Assembly (NCBI GenBank): GCA_910586735.1
Contig: CAJUJW010000038.1
Coordinates: forward strand, 1-24,049
Length of the DNA: 24,049 nucleotides
Origin: an uncultured Oscillibacter sp.
Lineage (GTDB): Bacteria > Bacillota > Clostridia > Oscillospirales > Oscillospiraceae
Direction of reading: 5' to 3'
Shown here piece after piece: positions 1 to 8,800 of this stretch (position 1 is its first letter; each line of letters starts with the position of its first letter). A model generated the notes under the pieces. That model made no database searches, was not told the DNA's origin, and was given only the letters and a program-made list of their open reading frames with translations. The position numbers were made by a program, and so were the translations under genes.

Positions 1-231
1 GGCTACGCCGCCTTCTGCGAGAGCCTGGACAAGGCGCTGAACATCACCGCCGGAGAGCTGGCCGCCCGGATTGGGGAGACGGAGCCGGACGACCCCGCCC
101 TGGCCGACGCGGCGATTCACTTCGCCCTGCTGAGCTACGCCGCCGGCGTGGCCGGCAGCCGCTGCGTGGCCCTGCTGCGGCAGCGGAATGAGTCCCCCGC
201 CAAGGGGAAAAAAGAAAAGGAGCGTGCGTGA
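1..231 (+). CDS. C-terminal fragment of an unidentified protein
   Basis: The frame is open from the first base to a TGA at 229-231, giving the last 76 residues of a gene that begins outside the window. The visible part is alpha-helical looking and alanine-rich (for example AAIHFALLSYAAGVAGSR) and ends in a lysine-rich tail, SPAKGKKEKERA. I recognise no catalytic motif and cannot name a family. The next gene starts within or just after the stop codon, and its AAGGAG ribosome site lies inside this coding sequence, so the two are probably co-transcribed and translationally coupled. The strong G/C third-position bias and the absence of stops support it as real coding sequence. Confidence 0.7.
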   Translation, partial: GYAAFCESLDKALNITAGELAARIGETEPDDPALADAAIHFALLSYAAGVAGSRCVALLRQRNESPAKGKKEKERA

Positions 232-233
232 GC

Positions 234-1100
234 ATGGCAGATTATATCATCATGACCGACAGCTGCTGTGACCTCCCCCCGGAGCTGGCGGAGGAGCTGG
301 AGGTCCTGCCCCTGCGGCTGGAGCTGAAAGGCAGGGAGTACCGGAACTTCCTGGACGGCCGGGAAATCGGCTTTCAGGAATTTTACGATCAGGTCCGCGC
401 CGGGGAGATGCCCGTCACCTCCGCCGTCAACGTGGGGGAGTTTGAGGAGGCCATGCGCCCGGCGCTGGAGGCGGGGAAGGATATTCTCTGCCTCTGCTTC
501 TCCTCGGCCCTGTCCACCACCTACCAGTCCGCCGTCATCGCGGCCAAGGGCCTGGAGGAGGCTTTCCCGGAGCGGCGGGTTTACGTGGTGGACAGCCTCT
601 GCGCCTCCATGGGGCAGGGCCTGTTTGTCTGGCTCTGCGCCCGGGAGCGGGAAAAGGGGCTGTCCCTGGAGGCCCTCCGGGACTACGCCGGGGAGACCAG
701 GGGAAAGGTCTGCCACTGGTTCACCGTGGACGATTTGAACCACCTGAAGCGGGGCGGCCGGGTCAGCGCCACGGCGGCGCTGTTCGGGACCATGCTGTCC
801 ATCAAGCCCGTCCTCCACGTGGACGATCAGGGCCGCCTGATTCCCATGGAGAAGTGCCGGGGCCGCCGGGCCTCCCTGCTGGCCCTGGTGGACCACATGG
901 AGAAGACGGCCATAGACCCGGCGAATCAAACGGTGTTCATCAGCCACGGGGACTGCCGGGAGGACGCGGACCTTGTGGCGGAGGAGATACGCCGCCGCTT
1001 CGGGACGAAGGACATCCGCGTCAGCTACGTGGGCCCGGTCATCGGGAGCCACACCGGCGCCGGCGTGGTGGCCCTGTTCTTCCTGGGGACGGAGCGCTGA
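234..1100 (+). CDS. DegV family protein (fatty-acid-binding)
   Basis: A 288-residue protein of normal DegV length. DegV proteins bind a long-chain fatty acid; in Gram-positive bacteria FakB members present it to the kinase FakA for phosphorylation. Visible signatures are the N-terminal TDSCCDLP (residues 8-15), the SSALSTTYQSA loop (about 90-100) that contacts the lipid carboxylate, GGRVSATAALFG (174-185) and the C-terminal GPVIGSHTGAGVVALFF motif with its conserved histidine. I chose the ATG at 234. An in-frame GTG at 228 is closer to the AAGGAG at 217-222 and could be the true start, adding two residues. It lies 14 bases before prmA, so co-transcription is likely. Whether it acts as a FakB subunit cannot be told, since no fakA is in view. 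Confidence 0.9.
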   Translation: MADYIIMTDSCCDLPPELAEELEVLPLRLELKGREYRNFLDGREIGFQEFYDQVRAGEMPVTSAVNVGEFEEAMRPALEAGKDILCLCFSSALSTTYQSAVIAAKGLEEAFPERRVYVVDSLCASMGQGLFVWLCAREREKGLSLEALRDYAGETRGKVCHWFTVDDLNHLKRGGRVSATAALFGTMLSIKPVLHVDDQGRLIPMEKCRGRRASLLALVDHMEKTAIDPANQTVFISHGDCREDADLVAEEIRRRFGTKDIRVSYVGPVIGSHTGAGVVALFFLGTER

Positions 1101-1114
1101 GAGAGGAGACGCCT

Positions 1115-2068
1115 ATGCGCTGGCTGGAGATACACATTGACACCAACCACGCCGGTCTGGAGGAGGTGCAGGCCCTCCTGTCCGGGGCGGACGTGGACAA
1201 CGTCATGATTGAGGACGAGGAGGACTTCCGGGACTTCCTGGAGAACAACCGGGACTGCTGGGACTACGTGGACGAGGACCTGGAGCGGCAGATGGCGGGC
1301 CGGTCCCGGATCACCTTCTATCTGGAGGCCGGGGAACAGGGCTTTGCCAAGCTGGGGGAGGTCCGCCTCCGCCTGGAGGCGCTGAAACGGGAGCGGACGG
1401 ACCTGGGCACCCTGCTCATGACCCTGGAGAACGTGCAGGACGCCGACTGGGAGAACAACTGGAAGCAGTATTACAAGCCCATGGAAATCGGGGAGCGCCT
1501 GCTGGTGATTCCCCAGTGGGAGGAGGCGGACCCCGGAGACCGGGTGCCGCTGTACCTGGACCCGGGCCTCACCTTCGGCACCGGGGCCCACGCCACCACC
1601 CGCCTGTGCCTCACGGCCCTGGAGAGCCTGGTCCGGGGCGGAGAGCGGGTGCTGGACCTGGGCTGCGGCAGCGGAATTTTGTCCGTCGCGGCCCTGCGCC
1701 TGGGGGCGGAGTCCGCCCTGGCGGTGGACATTGACGACAAGTGCCGCACCGCCGCCCAGGAAAACGCCGGGCTCAACGGCATCGGCCCGGACCGGCTGGA
1801 GGTCCTGGTGGGGAACATCCTGACGGACGAGACGGTGGCCCAGAGAATCGGCGGGGGCTGGGACATTGTCCTGGCCAACATCGTGGCGGATGTCATCATC
1901 GCCCTGGCGCCCCGTGTGCGGGGACTGCTGCGGGAGGGCGGGACCTTCCTGTGCTCCGGCGTCATCGAGGGCCGGGCCGCCGAGGTGGAGTCCGCCCTGT
2001 CCGCCGCCGGGCTGACCCTCCAGGACCGGCGGGAGGACAACGGCTGGTACGCCTTCACCTGCCGGTAA
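1115..2068 (+). CDS. prmA: Ribosomal protein L11 methyltransferase
   Basis: A 317-residue protein, close to the family length of about 310. PrmA uses S-adenosylmethionine to methylate ribosomal protein L11 in the cytoplasm. The N-terminal part (about 1-95) is the L11-recognition region. Then come the PrmA signature FGTGAHATT (about 154-162), the SAM-binding loop VLDLGCGSG (179-187), the acidic ribose-binding strand AVDIDDKC and the LANIVAD motif (N-[IV]-x-A type) of this family. The start ATG has AGGAG at 1104-1108. It follows the DegV gene after 14 bases and ends at a strong hairpin terminator. In many Firmicutes prmA is followed by rsmE; here no such gene follows. Identification is secure. 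Confidence 0.96.
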   Translation: MRWLEIHIDTNHAGLEEVQALLSGADVDNVMIEDEEDFRDFLENNRDCWDYVDEDLERQMAGRSRITFYLEAGEQGFAKLGEVRLRLEALKRERTDLGTLLMTLENVQDADWENNWKQYYKPMEIGERLLVIPQWEEADPGDRVPLYLDPGLTFGTGAHATTRLCLTALESLVRGGERVLDLGCGSGILSVAALRLGAESALAVDIDDKCRTAAQENAGLNGIGPDRLEVLVGNILTDETVAQRIGGGWDIVLANIVADVIIALAPRVRGLLREGGTFLCSGVIEGRAAEVESALSAAGLTLQDRREDNGWYAFTCR

Positions 2069-2126
2069 AAACCACCGGCGGCCCCAAACCCGGCGCCGCC
2101 TCCCAAACCGGGCACAACCGAAAAAC

Positions 2127-2156
2127 GAGCGGCCCCTTCGGGGACCGCTCATTTTT
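2127..2156. terminator. Bidirectional UUCG hairpin terminator between convergent genes
   Basis: Two 10-base arms (2127-2136 and 2141-2150) pair with one C-A mismatch around a TTCG tetraloop closed by C-G. On the right the hairpin is followed by ATTTTT, and on the left it is preceded by AAAAAC, which reads as a T-run on the other strand. It can therefore terminate both prmA (rightward) and the S-layer-homology gene (leftward). Confidence 0.85.
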
Positions 2157-2199
2157 CCGCCTCAATTTGGAAAGCTCCTGGAGCAATTCCCGGACGCGC

Positions 2200-3369
2200 T
2201 CACCAGCGCCGGTACACCGTGGTAAAGCCCCTGGCGTCCACCAGCCCGGAGACGGGCCCCCAGGTGTCCCACTTCACCTTCTCATTCTGCACCAGCTCAC
2301 AGGCGGTGTAGCTGCCGTCCTCCCGGTCCAGGCCGGTGATGATCAGCACCCGCTCTGTCTCCTGGAAGCGGATGTGGACCACGTCCCCCACGGCCAGGGT
2401 GGGCAGCTCCCGGTACTGGGTGAGGGGGGCCTCCTCGCCGAAGACGAAGTCGCTGACCGCCAGGGCGAAGGAGAGGCAGCCCTTCACGACGCTGAACCGC
2501 TGGGGCCTGTAGTCGAAGCGGACGGTGGTGCTCCAGACGGTGCCGTCGGGGCAGCCCTCCCTGGCCAGCTCCAGCAGCTCCTGGATGTTCTCCCCGGTCC
2601 GGCTCTTCCCGTTGGGGAGGCGGCCCTCCTCACAGCGGGGCGTGCCCCGGTTGACCCGGCTCATCATCTCCTGCACCGTCTCGCCCTCCTGGAGGACGAA
2701 GGCGGGCATTTCTTTTGCCTCCACGCCCGCGTCGGGGTCCTCCGGGCCCTCATAGGGGCCGTTGAGCAGCTCGTCCAGCCGGGACCAGATGACGCAGGTC
2801 TGGGCCCGGTTCAAATGCTCCTCCCCGGCGAAGCGCCCGTCGCTCCTGCCCTTTAAAATCCCCAGACCCCAGCAGGTAAAGACGGCGCTGTGATACCCTT
2901 CCGGGATGTCCGCCCAGTCGGCAATCTCCGTGGTGGAGAGCTGGACGGTCTCCTGGAGGGCGTCCTTTTCCCGTATGACGTTGTACACGATCTGGGCCAT
3001 GTCATAGCGGCTCAGGGGCTGGTCCACATACCGGTTCCACCGCTTCCAGGAGGACTTGTAAATTGCCCGCACCTCCGTGCCCTCCAGCACCGGAAGGCAG
3101 GCGTCCATCTCCCGGTACTTCCCCTCCGGGGCCTGGTCGTACTCCTCTTTTAAAAAGGACCGGGACAGCATGGCGCAGAATTGGGCGGCGGTCACGTCCC
3201 GCCCCGGCTGGAAGGAGCCGTCGCTGTAGCCGTTCACCACCCCGGCGTCCACGGCCCGCTGGATTTCCGCCCCGGCCCAGTAGTCCGCCGTAAGGTCGTA
3301 AAAGCCCGCCGCCTGGGCCGGGAGGATCAGGCAGAGGAGGGCCAGCAGCGGCAGGAAAATTTTTTTCAT
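2200..3369 (-). CDS. Secreted S-layer-homology domain protein with a papain-like C-terminal domain
   Basis: A 389-residue protein with a clear signal peptide (MKK, a hydrophobic core, AQA cleavage near residue 20), so it is exported. SLH repeats bind secondary cell-wall polymers. Repeat 1 spans about 23-72 (DLTADYWAGAEIQRAVDAG, then GYSDGSFQPGRDVT), a degenerate repeat lies at about 105-140, and another at about 148-200 (WADI, then GILKGRSDGRF and NRAQ). The C-terminal part (about 255-389) resembles the CHAP/NlpC-like module seen in some clostridial SLH proteins: a Cys at 298 in KGCLSFA, then GDVVHIR (328-334). The position where related domains carry the second catalytic residue, His, reads TERVLII (338-344) and lacks it, so the domain may be inactive. 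RBS AAAGGAG precedes the ATG. It has its own promoter and converges on prmA. Confidence 0.82.
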   Translation of the reverse strand: MKKIFLPLLALLCLILPAQAAGFYDLTADYWAGAEIQRAVDAGVVNGYSDGSFQPGRDVTAAQFCAMLSRSFLKEEYDQAPEGKYREMDACLPVLEGTEVRAIYKSSWKRWNRYVDQPLSRYDMAQIVYNVIREKDALQETVQLSTTEIADWADIPEGYHSAVFTCWGLGILKGRSDGRFAGEEHLNRAQTCVIWSRLDELLNGPYEGPEDPDAGVEAKEMPAFVLQEGETVQEMMSRVNRGTPRCEEGRLPNGKSRTGENIQELLELAREGCPDGTVWSTTVRFDYRPQRFSVVKGCLSFALAVSDFVFGEEAPLTQYRELPTLAVGDVVHIRFQETERVLIITGLDREDGSYTACELVQNEKVKWDTWGPVSGLVDARGFTTVYRRW

Positions 3370-3402
3370 AATCGGGGGTACTCCTTTATTGTGTTTTTCA
3401 CC

Positions 3403-3431
3403 ATCGTACCACGCTCCGGGAAAAACCGCAA
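3403..3431 (-). promoter_or_regulatory. Sigma-A-type promoter for the SLH gene
   Basis: Read leftward, TTGCGG (-35, 3426-3431) and TACGAT (-10, 3403-3408) are separated by exactly 17 bases. The ATG at 3369 follows after a short leader that carries AAAGGAG. This separates the SLH gene from the flavoprotein gene ending at 3460. Confidence 0.6.
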
Positions 3432-3459
3432 GCCTCCCCCGGCAGAGTTCAAAATATGG

Positions 3460-4512
3460 TTACAGTTTGATAGCGCCCAGCAGGTTCTCCGCAAAGCGCC
3501 CCAGGCGCCCCTGAATCCCCGGCAGCCTCATGGCCGCCCCGGCGTCGTTGGCTGTCTCCATCAGGATGGCCACCGGCGGCAGCCAGAAGCCCTTGTTGGC
3601 GCACAGGGCGGACACCACCTGGCTGGCCACAATGTCCCCTCCGGAGTAACCGGAGACCACGATGGCAAAGACCGCCTTGTCCTCGAAGGAGGTGGTCCGG
3701 TACAGGGCGGTCAGCCGGTTCACGGCGGCGGTGAGGTTGGCGGAGAGGGCGTCGTTGTAGTTGGGACAGAGGAACACCGCCGCGTCCGCCTCACGCAGGG
3801 CGGGGAATACCTCCTGCACCATGACGCCGCCGTAAAAGCAGCCCCCCCGCTCCCCGAAGTGGAGGCAGGTGGTGTAGGGGCACCCGGCGCAGTCCTCCAG
3901 GGTCCCGTTTCTGAGCCCAATCTCCCGGATATCGCAGTCCCCCTCCAGCCGTTCCCGCACCCGGCCCCAGAGGTCCAGGGTGTTGGAGGTGGACCGGCTG
4001 GAGGCGTGAAGGGCCAGCACCCTGGGCCGCGCCCTCCTGGGGGGTGAGAAGCCCAGCACCCGCCCCGCCAGGTCCGAGACTGCCCGGCGGTAGGCGGTTT
4101 CCAGATTGCAGTCCCCGTTCCGGGCCTGGACGGCGAAGTTCCGCAGGTCTCCCACGGCCTCCACCAGGGGCCGGCCGGGAAAGGCGCAGCCCGCCAGGCT
4201 GGCCGCTAAAAGCAGGTCCCGCCCCGCCGCCTTGGTGTAGAGGTCCCCGGCCCCGTCGATGACCACGCCGCCCACGCTGCCCCGGAGGCAGCCGGGATGG
4301 TCCCGCAGCCAGCCCAGAAAGCCGCTCAGGCTCGCGTTGAACCCGTTTTCCGGCAGGGAGAAGGCGAAGAGCATCCGCCGGTTTTCCAAGTCCTCCCCCT
4401 CCCGCGCGAACCGGAAGGGGACGCCCTCCAGAGCGCCCCGCAGGGTCTCCCCCAGCCGCCCCGCAAGCTCGCCGGGCCGCCCGGCGTGGAGAATCAGCAG
4501 CTCGTGTTCCAT
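3460..4512 (-). CDS. Two-domain NADPH-dependent FMN reductase / iron-sulfur flavoprotein-like
   Basis: A 350-residue protein. Residues 1-155 form an N-terminal domain I cannot assign. Residues 163-350 are flavodoxin-like: strand VLALHASSRSTSNT (165-178) with the serine-rich FMN phosphate loop, the DAAVFLCPNYNDALSANL strand-loop (about 243-260) and a later KAVFAIVVSGYSGG strand. A cysteine cluster C208-x2-C211-x4-C216-x8-C225 sits where iron-sulfur flavoproteins carry their 4Fe-4S ligands, but the spacing is unlike the classic motif, so cluster binding is inference. I chose the ATG at 4512, preceded by GAGGGGG; an upstream TTG at 4527 overlaps the previous stop codon. It follows the dehydrogenase-like gene by 11 bases and is the last gene of that cluster. 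Confidence 0.75.
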   Translation of the reverse strand: MEHELLILHAGRPGELAGRLGETLRGALEGVPFRFAREGEDLENRRMLFAFSLPENGFNASLSGFLGWLRDHPGCLRGSVGGVVIDGAGDLYTKAAGRDLLLAASLAGCAFPGRPLVEAVGDLRNFAVQARNGDCNLETAYRRAVSDLAGRVLGFSPPRRARPRVLALHASSRSTSNTLDLWGRVRERLEGDCDIREIGLRNGTLEDCAGCPYTTCLHFGERGGCFYGGVMVQEVFPALREADAAVFLCPNYNDALSANLTAAVNRLTALYRTTSFEDKAVFAIVVSGYSGGDIVASQVVSALCANKGFWLPPVAILMETANDAGAAMRLPGIQGRLGRFAENLLGAIKL

Positions 4513-4523
4513 ACCGTCCCCCC

Positions 4524-5774
4524 TCAAGAAGAAAGCGCCCGCAGCCCCGCCTCGGTCTCCCGCAGCCGCGCGAACAGGGCGTCGGGCAGATCCAGCGTCT
4601 CCACCTCCAGCCCATAGGGCGTGAAGCGGTTCTTACAGCCGAACCACACGCCCCCCATGCTCACGGACCCGCAGTGCCACGCCCCCCGCAGGGTCAGCAA
4701 TAGCTGCACAGCCCCGGAGGACACGGCGGGGGCCACATAGGGCTTAAAGCCCAAATCCCGGACCCGGAGGTTGGCCTCCAGGGTCAGCCGGGTCAGCTCC
4801 CGGGAGAGGGCGTCGTCGTAGTCCGCGATGGAGTTGGCGGCAACCAGCCCCTTTCCGTGGGGACCGAAGACCCGGCCCTCGGTGAGATAGGAGGCAAACC
4901 GGGGGTCCCGCTTGGCAAAATAGGCCGCCCTGGCGTTCATCACCCCCAGGCCGAAGCCCTGAATCTGCTCGGGCAGAAGGCCCTGGAGGTCCAGATACTC
5001 CGTCTCCCCGCTGACATTGGAGGCCCACCAGGCCGCCTGGCACAGCTGGTCCACCGGGTCGCTGAGGACGATAAAGAGCCCCCGGAACCCGGCCTCCCGG
5101 GCCTCATAGGCGAAGCGCTCCACCAGGGGCCGGTTGGCCTCCAGCTGGGCCATGCGCACATCCTTGACGCCGCTGCCCACCGCCGGGACGGCCTTGGTGG
5201 CGGCGAAAATGAACACGTCGCAGTCAAAGAGCCGGTCCGGGGAGACGGCCTCCACCTCCGGCAGGGCCCCATAGTCCCAGGGCCAGGCGATCTGCCCCAT
5301 CTCCGCAACCCACCGGGCCACGGTCTTCTCGTTCAAATCGCAGATGCCGATGGAGGAAATCACGTCCCCGCCCAGGAGCTTCAAAGCGGTCAGCAGGACG
5401 CCGCCCACATCCCCCACGGCCAGAAGATGCACCCGCTTTTTCCCCGGCCTGGGCCTCAAAAAATCCAAGGCCCGTTCCCAGCCGGGATGCCGCCGGTTCA
5501 CCCCCGTCAGCCGCCCCGCCTCCAGAGCGGCCCGGACCTCCTCCGGCAGCTCCAGCGCCGGACTCTCCATCCGCCGGGGGTCCAGCCAGCTCACGTCCGC
5601 CCGTTCCGCGGTCAGCTGCCGGGAGTCCGTCACCCGCCAGGCCGCCGGCGGCCAAGCCGGCTCTCGGTGAACCAAAAACAGCTTGGGCGTCCCTCCCCGC
5701 CCCTGGGGAAAGGGCAGGTTCCCGGCCAGGGAGACCGCCTCCCGCCCATTGACCGAATAGCAATACAAATCCAT
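4524..5774 (-). CDS. Lactate/malate dehydrogenase-like protein with N-terminal extension
   Basis: A 416-residue protein, about 100 longer than typical LDH/MDH enzymes because of an unassigned N-terminal segment (1-112). From about 114 it carries a Rossmann fold: LLAVGDVGGVLL (117-128) with a glycine-rich loop, an acidic strand end ICDLNEK (144-150), FIFAATKAVPAVGSGVKD (188-205), the LSDPVD motif (237-242, compare SNPVD in LDH/MDH) and GPHGKG (304-309), which aligns with the G-x-HG segment holding the catalytic histidine. This supports an NAD-dependent 2-hydroxyacid oxidoreductase, but the substrate cannot be read from sequence. The start ATG has GAGGAG upstream. It lies 29 bases after the giant multidomain gene and 11 before the flavoprotein gene, so the three are likely one transcript. 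Confidence 0.78.
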   Translation of the reverse strand: MDLYCYSVNGREAVSLAGNLPFPQGRGGTPKLFLVHREPAWPPAAWRVTDSRQLTAERADVSWLDPRRMESPALELPEEVRAALEAGRLTGVNRRHPGWERALDFLRPRPGKKRVHLLAVGDVGGVLLTALKLLGGDVISSIGICDLNEKTVARWVAEMGQIAWPWDYGALPEVEAVSPDRLFDCDVFIFAATKAVPAVGSGVKDVRMAQLEANRPLVERFAYEAREAGFRGLFIVLSDPVDQLCQAAWWASNVSGETEYLDLQGLLPEQIQGFGLGVMNARAAYFAKRDPRFASYLTEGRVFGPHGKGLVAANSIADYDDALSRELTRLTLEANLRVRDLGFKPYVAPAVSSGAVQLLLTLRGAWHCGSVSMGGVWFGCKNRFTPYGLEVETLDLPDALFARLRETEAGLRALSS

Positions 5775-5787
5775 CTTCCCAGCTCCT

Positions 5788-5809
5788 CATTGTCCATTAT
5801 CCATTATTT
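5788..5809 (-). repeat. Short AT-rich spacer repeat (copy 1)
   Basis: Read leftward this stretch is built from tandem AATGGATAAT/GGACAAT-like units. It overlaps the stop codon of the giant gene and sits in the 29-base gap before the dehydrogenase-like gene. A related, longer copy lies at 14008-14042 between pyrE and pyrB. It stands out as AT-rich in a very GC-rich region. Confidence 0.55.
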
Positions 5810-8800
5810 CAAAAGCTCCTTCATCCGGTCCAGCTGCCTGAGATCGCTCTCCAGGCACACGGAAGCGGACAGGCTGGGATCATACCGCAGCGCCGCCCCC
5901 TTGTCGGGGCTCAGGGGGAGGATCACCGCCTCGCTGAGCCGGGAGAGGGTCAGGTTCCGGGCGTAGCGGTCCCGGTAGGCCCGCTCCAGGGCCAGGAGAA
6001 TCTCCCGGCTGTTCTCGATGCAGGCCCGGGAGAAGCGGTACACCGCGTCCCGGCGGCACTCCCGGTAGAACTTGGGGGAGGCGTAGGGCAGAATCATGTT
6101 CACCGCCGGGGTCAGCCCCGGCACGGAGGGAACCGCCTTGTCCACGGCGTCCCCGCCGATGAAGGGGTACATGGTGGACTCCACGAACCAGGCCCGGAGG
6201 TCCGGCACGAAGTAGATGCTGTCCACGGTCCGGCCCCTGGCGGCCATGAGGTCCCGGCCCCGGCCGGAGAGAAGGCCCACCACGCAGCGGTCAATCTCCA
6301 GCTCCTCCCGCCGGAAAATGGGGTCCAGGACGTTCAGCCGGTTTCCAGTGTGGAGCAGGTCGTCCACCAGCATGACGGGCCGCCGGAAGGAGCGGATGGT
6401 CCGAATCTGGCTCTCCAGGGGGGCGTAGCCGGGGAAGGGGGCGATGGTGAAGGACCGGAGGTCCGGGGCGAAAACCTTGTCGGTGTGGATGGTTTTGGTG
6501 ACGGTGTTGGGCACGGCGTTGCCCCGGAGGACCTTGCCGAAGGGCACGCACATCTTGGGCCCCAGGACCCGGGGCGTCTGGGGCTCGGCGGGGACGCCGT
6601 TTTCCTCCGTCAGCCTGCGGACCATGCGGTGGTAGATGACCTCGGCGTTGAGGGACAGCACCAGCGTCCCCGGATACAACCCGCACACCGCCTCCTGGAA
6701 GCGGAGATGGGCGTCCCGGATGGCGGAAAGGACCTGCCGGTCCGAGGCCAGGGGCTCCTTCAGGGTGGTGGAGATGTTCCGCACCAGCACCGCCGGGGAC
6801 CGCATGTCCACCAGCAGAAGCGGGTGCGGGGTCTCCAGGTCCGAGGGCACGAAGCCCTGCCGCCGCAGGCTGTCCAGCCCCCCCTGGTCCAGGGGGCCCC
6901 ACCAGACGGCGTAGCCGCAGTCCTCCTCCGCCGCCCGGGTCAGCACCTCCGTCAGAAGGAGCTGCCCCGCGTCGTAGTTCCCCGCCGGGACCTTGAGGGC
7001 CCAGAGCCCCGTCAAAAGCTGGATGCGCCCCGCCGTCCGGGTGCGGACCCAGTGGGCCAGCTCCTGGCTGCCGAAGGCGTTGTACAGCTCGCCGGAGCCC
7101 ACGACCCTGGCGGTGAGGAAGCCCAGAATCCGGGGGTGGGGCCCGCCCGCCCGGAGGAGGAACGCGCTGTCCCTGGGGTCCGGGGGCGGCAGGGGGCCGC
7201 AGGCGGCGCGCAGCTCCTCCCACAACGCCCGGTCCGGCGCGTCGACCCGGGAGAACTCCAGCAGGCTGGCCCGGACCAGCTGCTTGTACTGGGGTTCCCG
7301 CAGGTAGAGGCTGTTCCGGTAGATCAGGTCCTGGACCGTGGGGTCCACCAGGTTGGAGATGTCCCGCCCCAGGTCGATGTTCTCCCGGATGCGAGTGGAG
7401 CTGATGTCCTCCAGGTGCGTGGGCAGCTGGAGCTGGATCACGTGGCCGGTGATGCGGGAGAGGTCCGCGTCGATCTCCCGGCCCTCGGCGTCGCTGGAGC
7501 GGCGGAAGACAATGTGGTTCATGGAGTGGACGGAGCCCGGGCTGGGGGCCGCCCGGTAGGAGGAGGCCCCGGCCACCACGTCGGACCCCACCACCAGGTA
7601 CAGCTCCCGGTCCTGGAAGACCTGCCGCAGGCGGAGGAGGTCGGCGGGGGTGGCCAGGTTCACGGGGATGTCGTGGGGGAAGAGGTACACGCCGAACTCG
7701 TCGGCCACGGACATGCTGACAATCTGCCGCCGGATGAGGGAGGGCTGGGCCTTCTTGGACCAGGAGAATTCGTCCACGGCCAGGTAGACCTCCAGCCCCA
7801 GGTCCCGGATGGCGGTGACGATGCCCTTGTGGGAGAGGGAAAAGGGGTCGAAGGTGCCGGGGAAGAAGGCGGCGGCCTTGTCCCGCCACTCGAAGCGGAA
7901 GGGCCCGCTCTCAATGCGGTGGGCCACGGCGTAGCGGTAGATGTGGGAGAGGGCGGCGGCGGTGTGGAAGAAGGTGAGCTCGCCCCCCGGCTGCTCGCCG
8001 ATGAGGAAGAGGAGCTTTTTGGCCACCAGGGTAAAGAGGCTGTCCTTGTCCTCATAGGCCAGAGCCTGGGAGGCGAACAGCCCCTCTCCCAGGACCCGGA
8101 GGGCCTCCTGCCGCACGGGCTCCATGCAGGAGGCCAGGCCCTTGAGGAGCAGCCCCGCCATGCGCTTGCGTCGGCGGTCCAGGACCTCCTCCGTCTCGTG
8201 GAAGCGCTTGGCGTAGACCCGGTAGTGCTCCAGCAGAGCCCCCACGGTGGACAGGGCCCCGGCGGCCACGCTGGCGCTGGAGGAGGAGAGGAAGCGGAGC
8301 AGCTCGTCCAGAATCTCGTCCAGCTCCCTGGGGCTGAGCCACAGGAGGAACTGGCCCAGGTAGGGGGGAATGTACTGGGAGATCTCCGACTGCCCGGTCT
8401 CCAGAGCCTCGCACAGCTCCACGGCCACCTCGTTCCGCCGGGGGGGCGTCAGCATGGGGGCGATGTCCAGCAGGGCGGCGCCCGCCATGCGGCGGACCAC
8501 CACGTTTTCGCTGACCTTCATCAGGTTGGAGAAGTGGGTGGCGATGTGCAGGGCGGCCTCCCCCTCCTCCCGCCGGGCCTGGTCCAGCAGGTACTCTACG
8601 CCCACGGCCTTCAGCACCCAGGGCGTGGCGGTTTTCAGGTTGTCCAGGAACACGCCGCTGGCGGCCTCCCCCTGGTCCAGCAGGTCCTGATAACCGGACA
8701 CGTCCAGCCCCAGCAGGGCCCCCAGCCGGGACTGGAGGTAGAGCAGGGGGGTGGAGGAGGAGCAGTCCGCCGCCTCCACGGCCCGTTTCGCGGCCTCCCA

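Noticed and set aside
4857..5966. Long + strand frame opposite the dehydrogenase-like gene
   Set aside because: Antisense shadow with biased composition; it also runs through the spacer repeat and into the giant gene.
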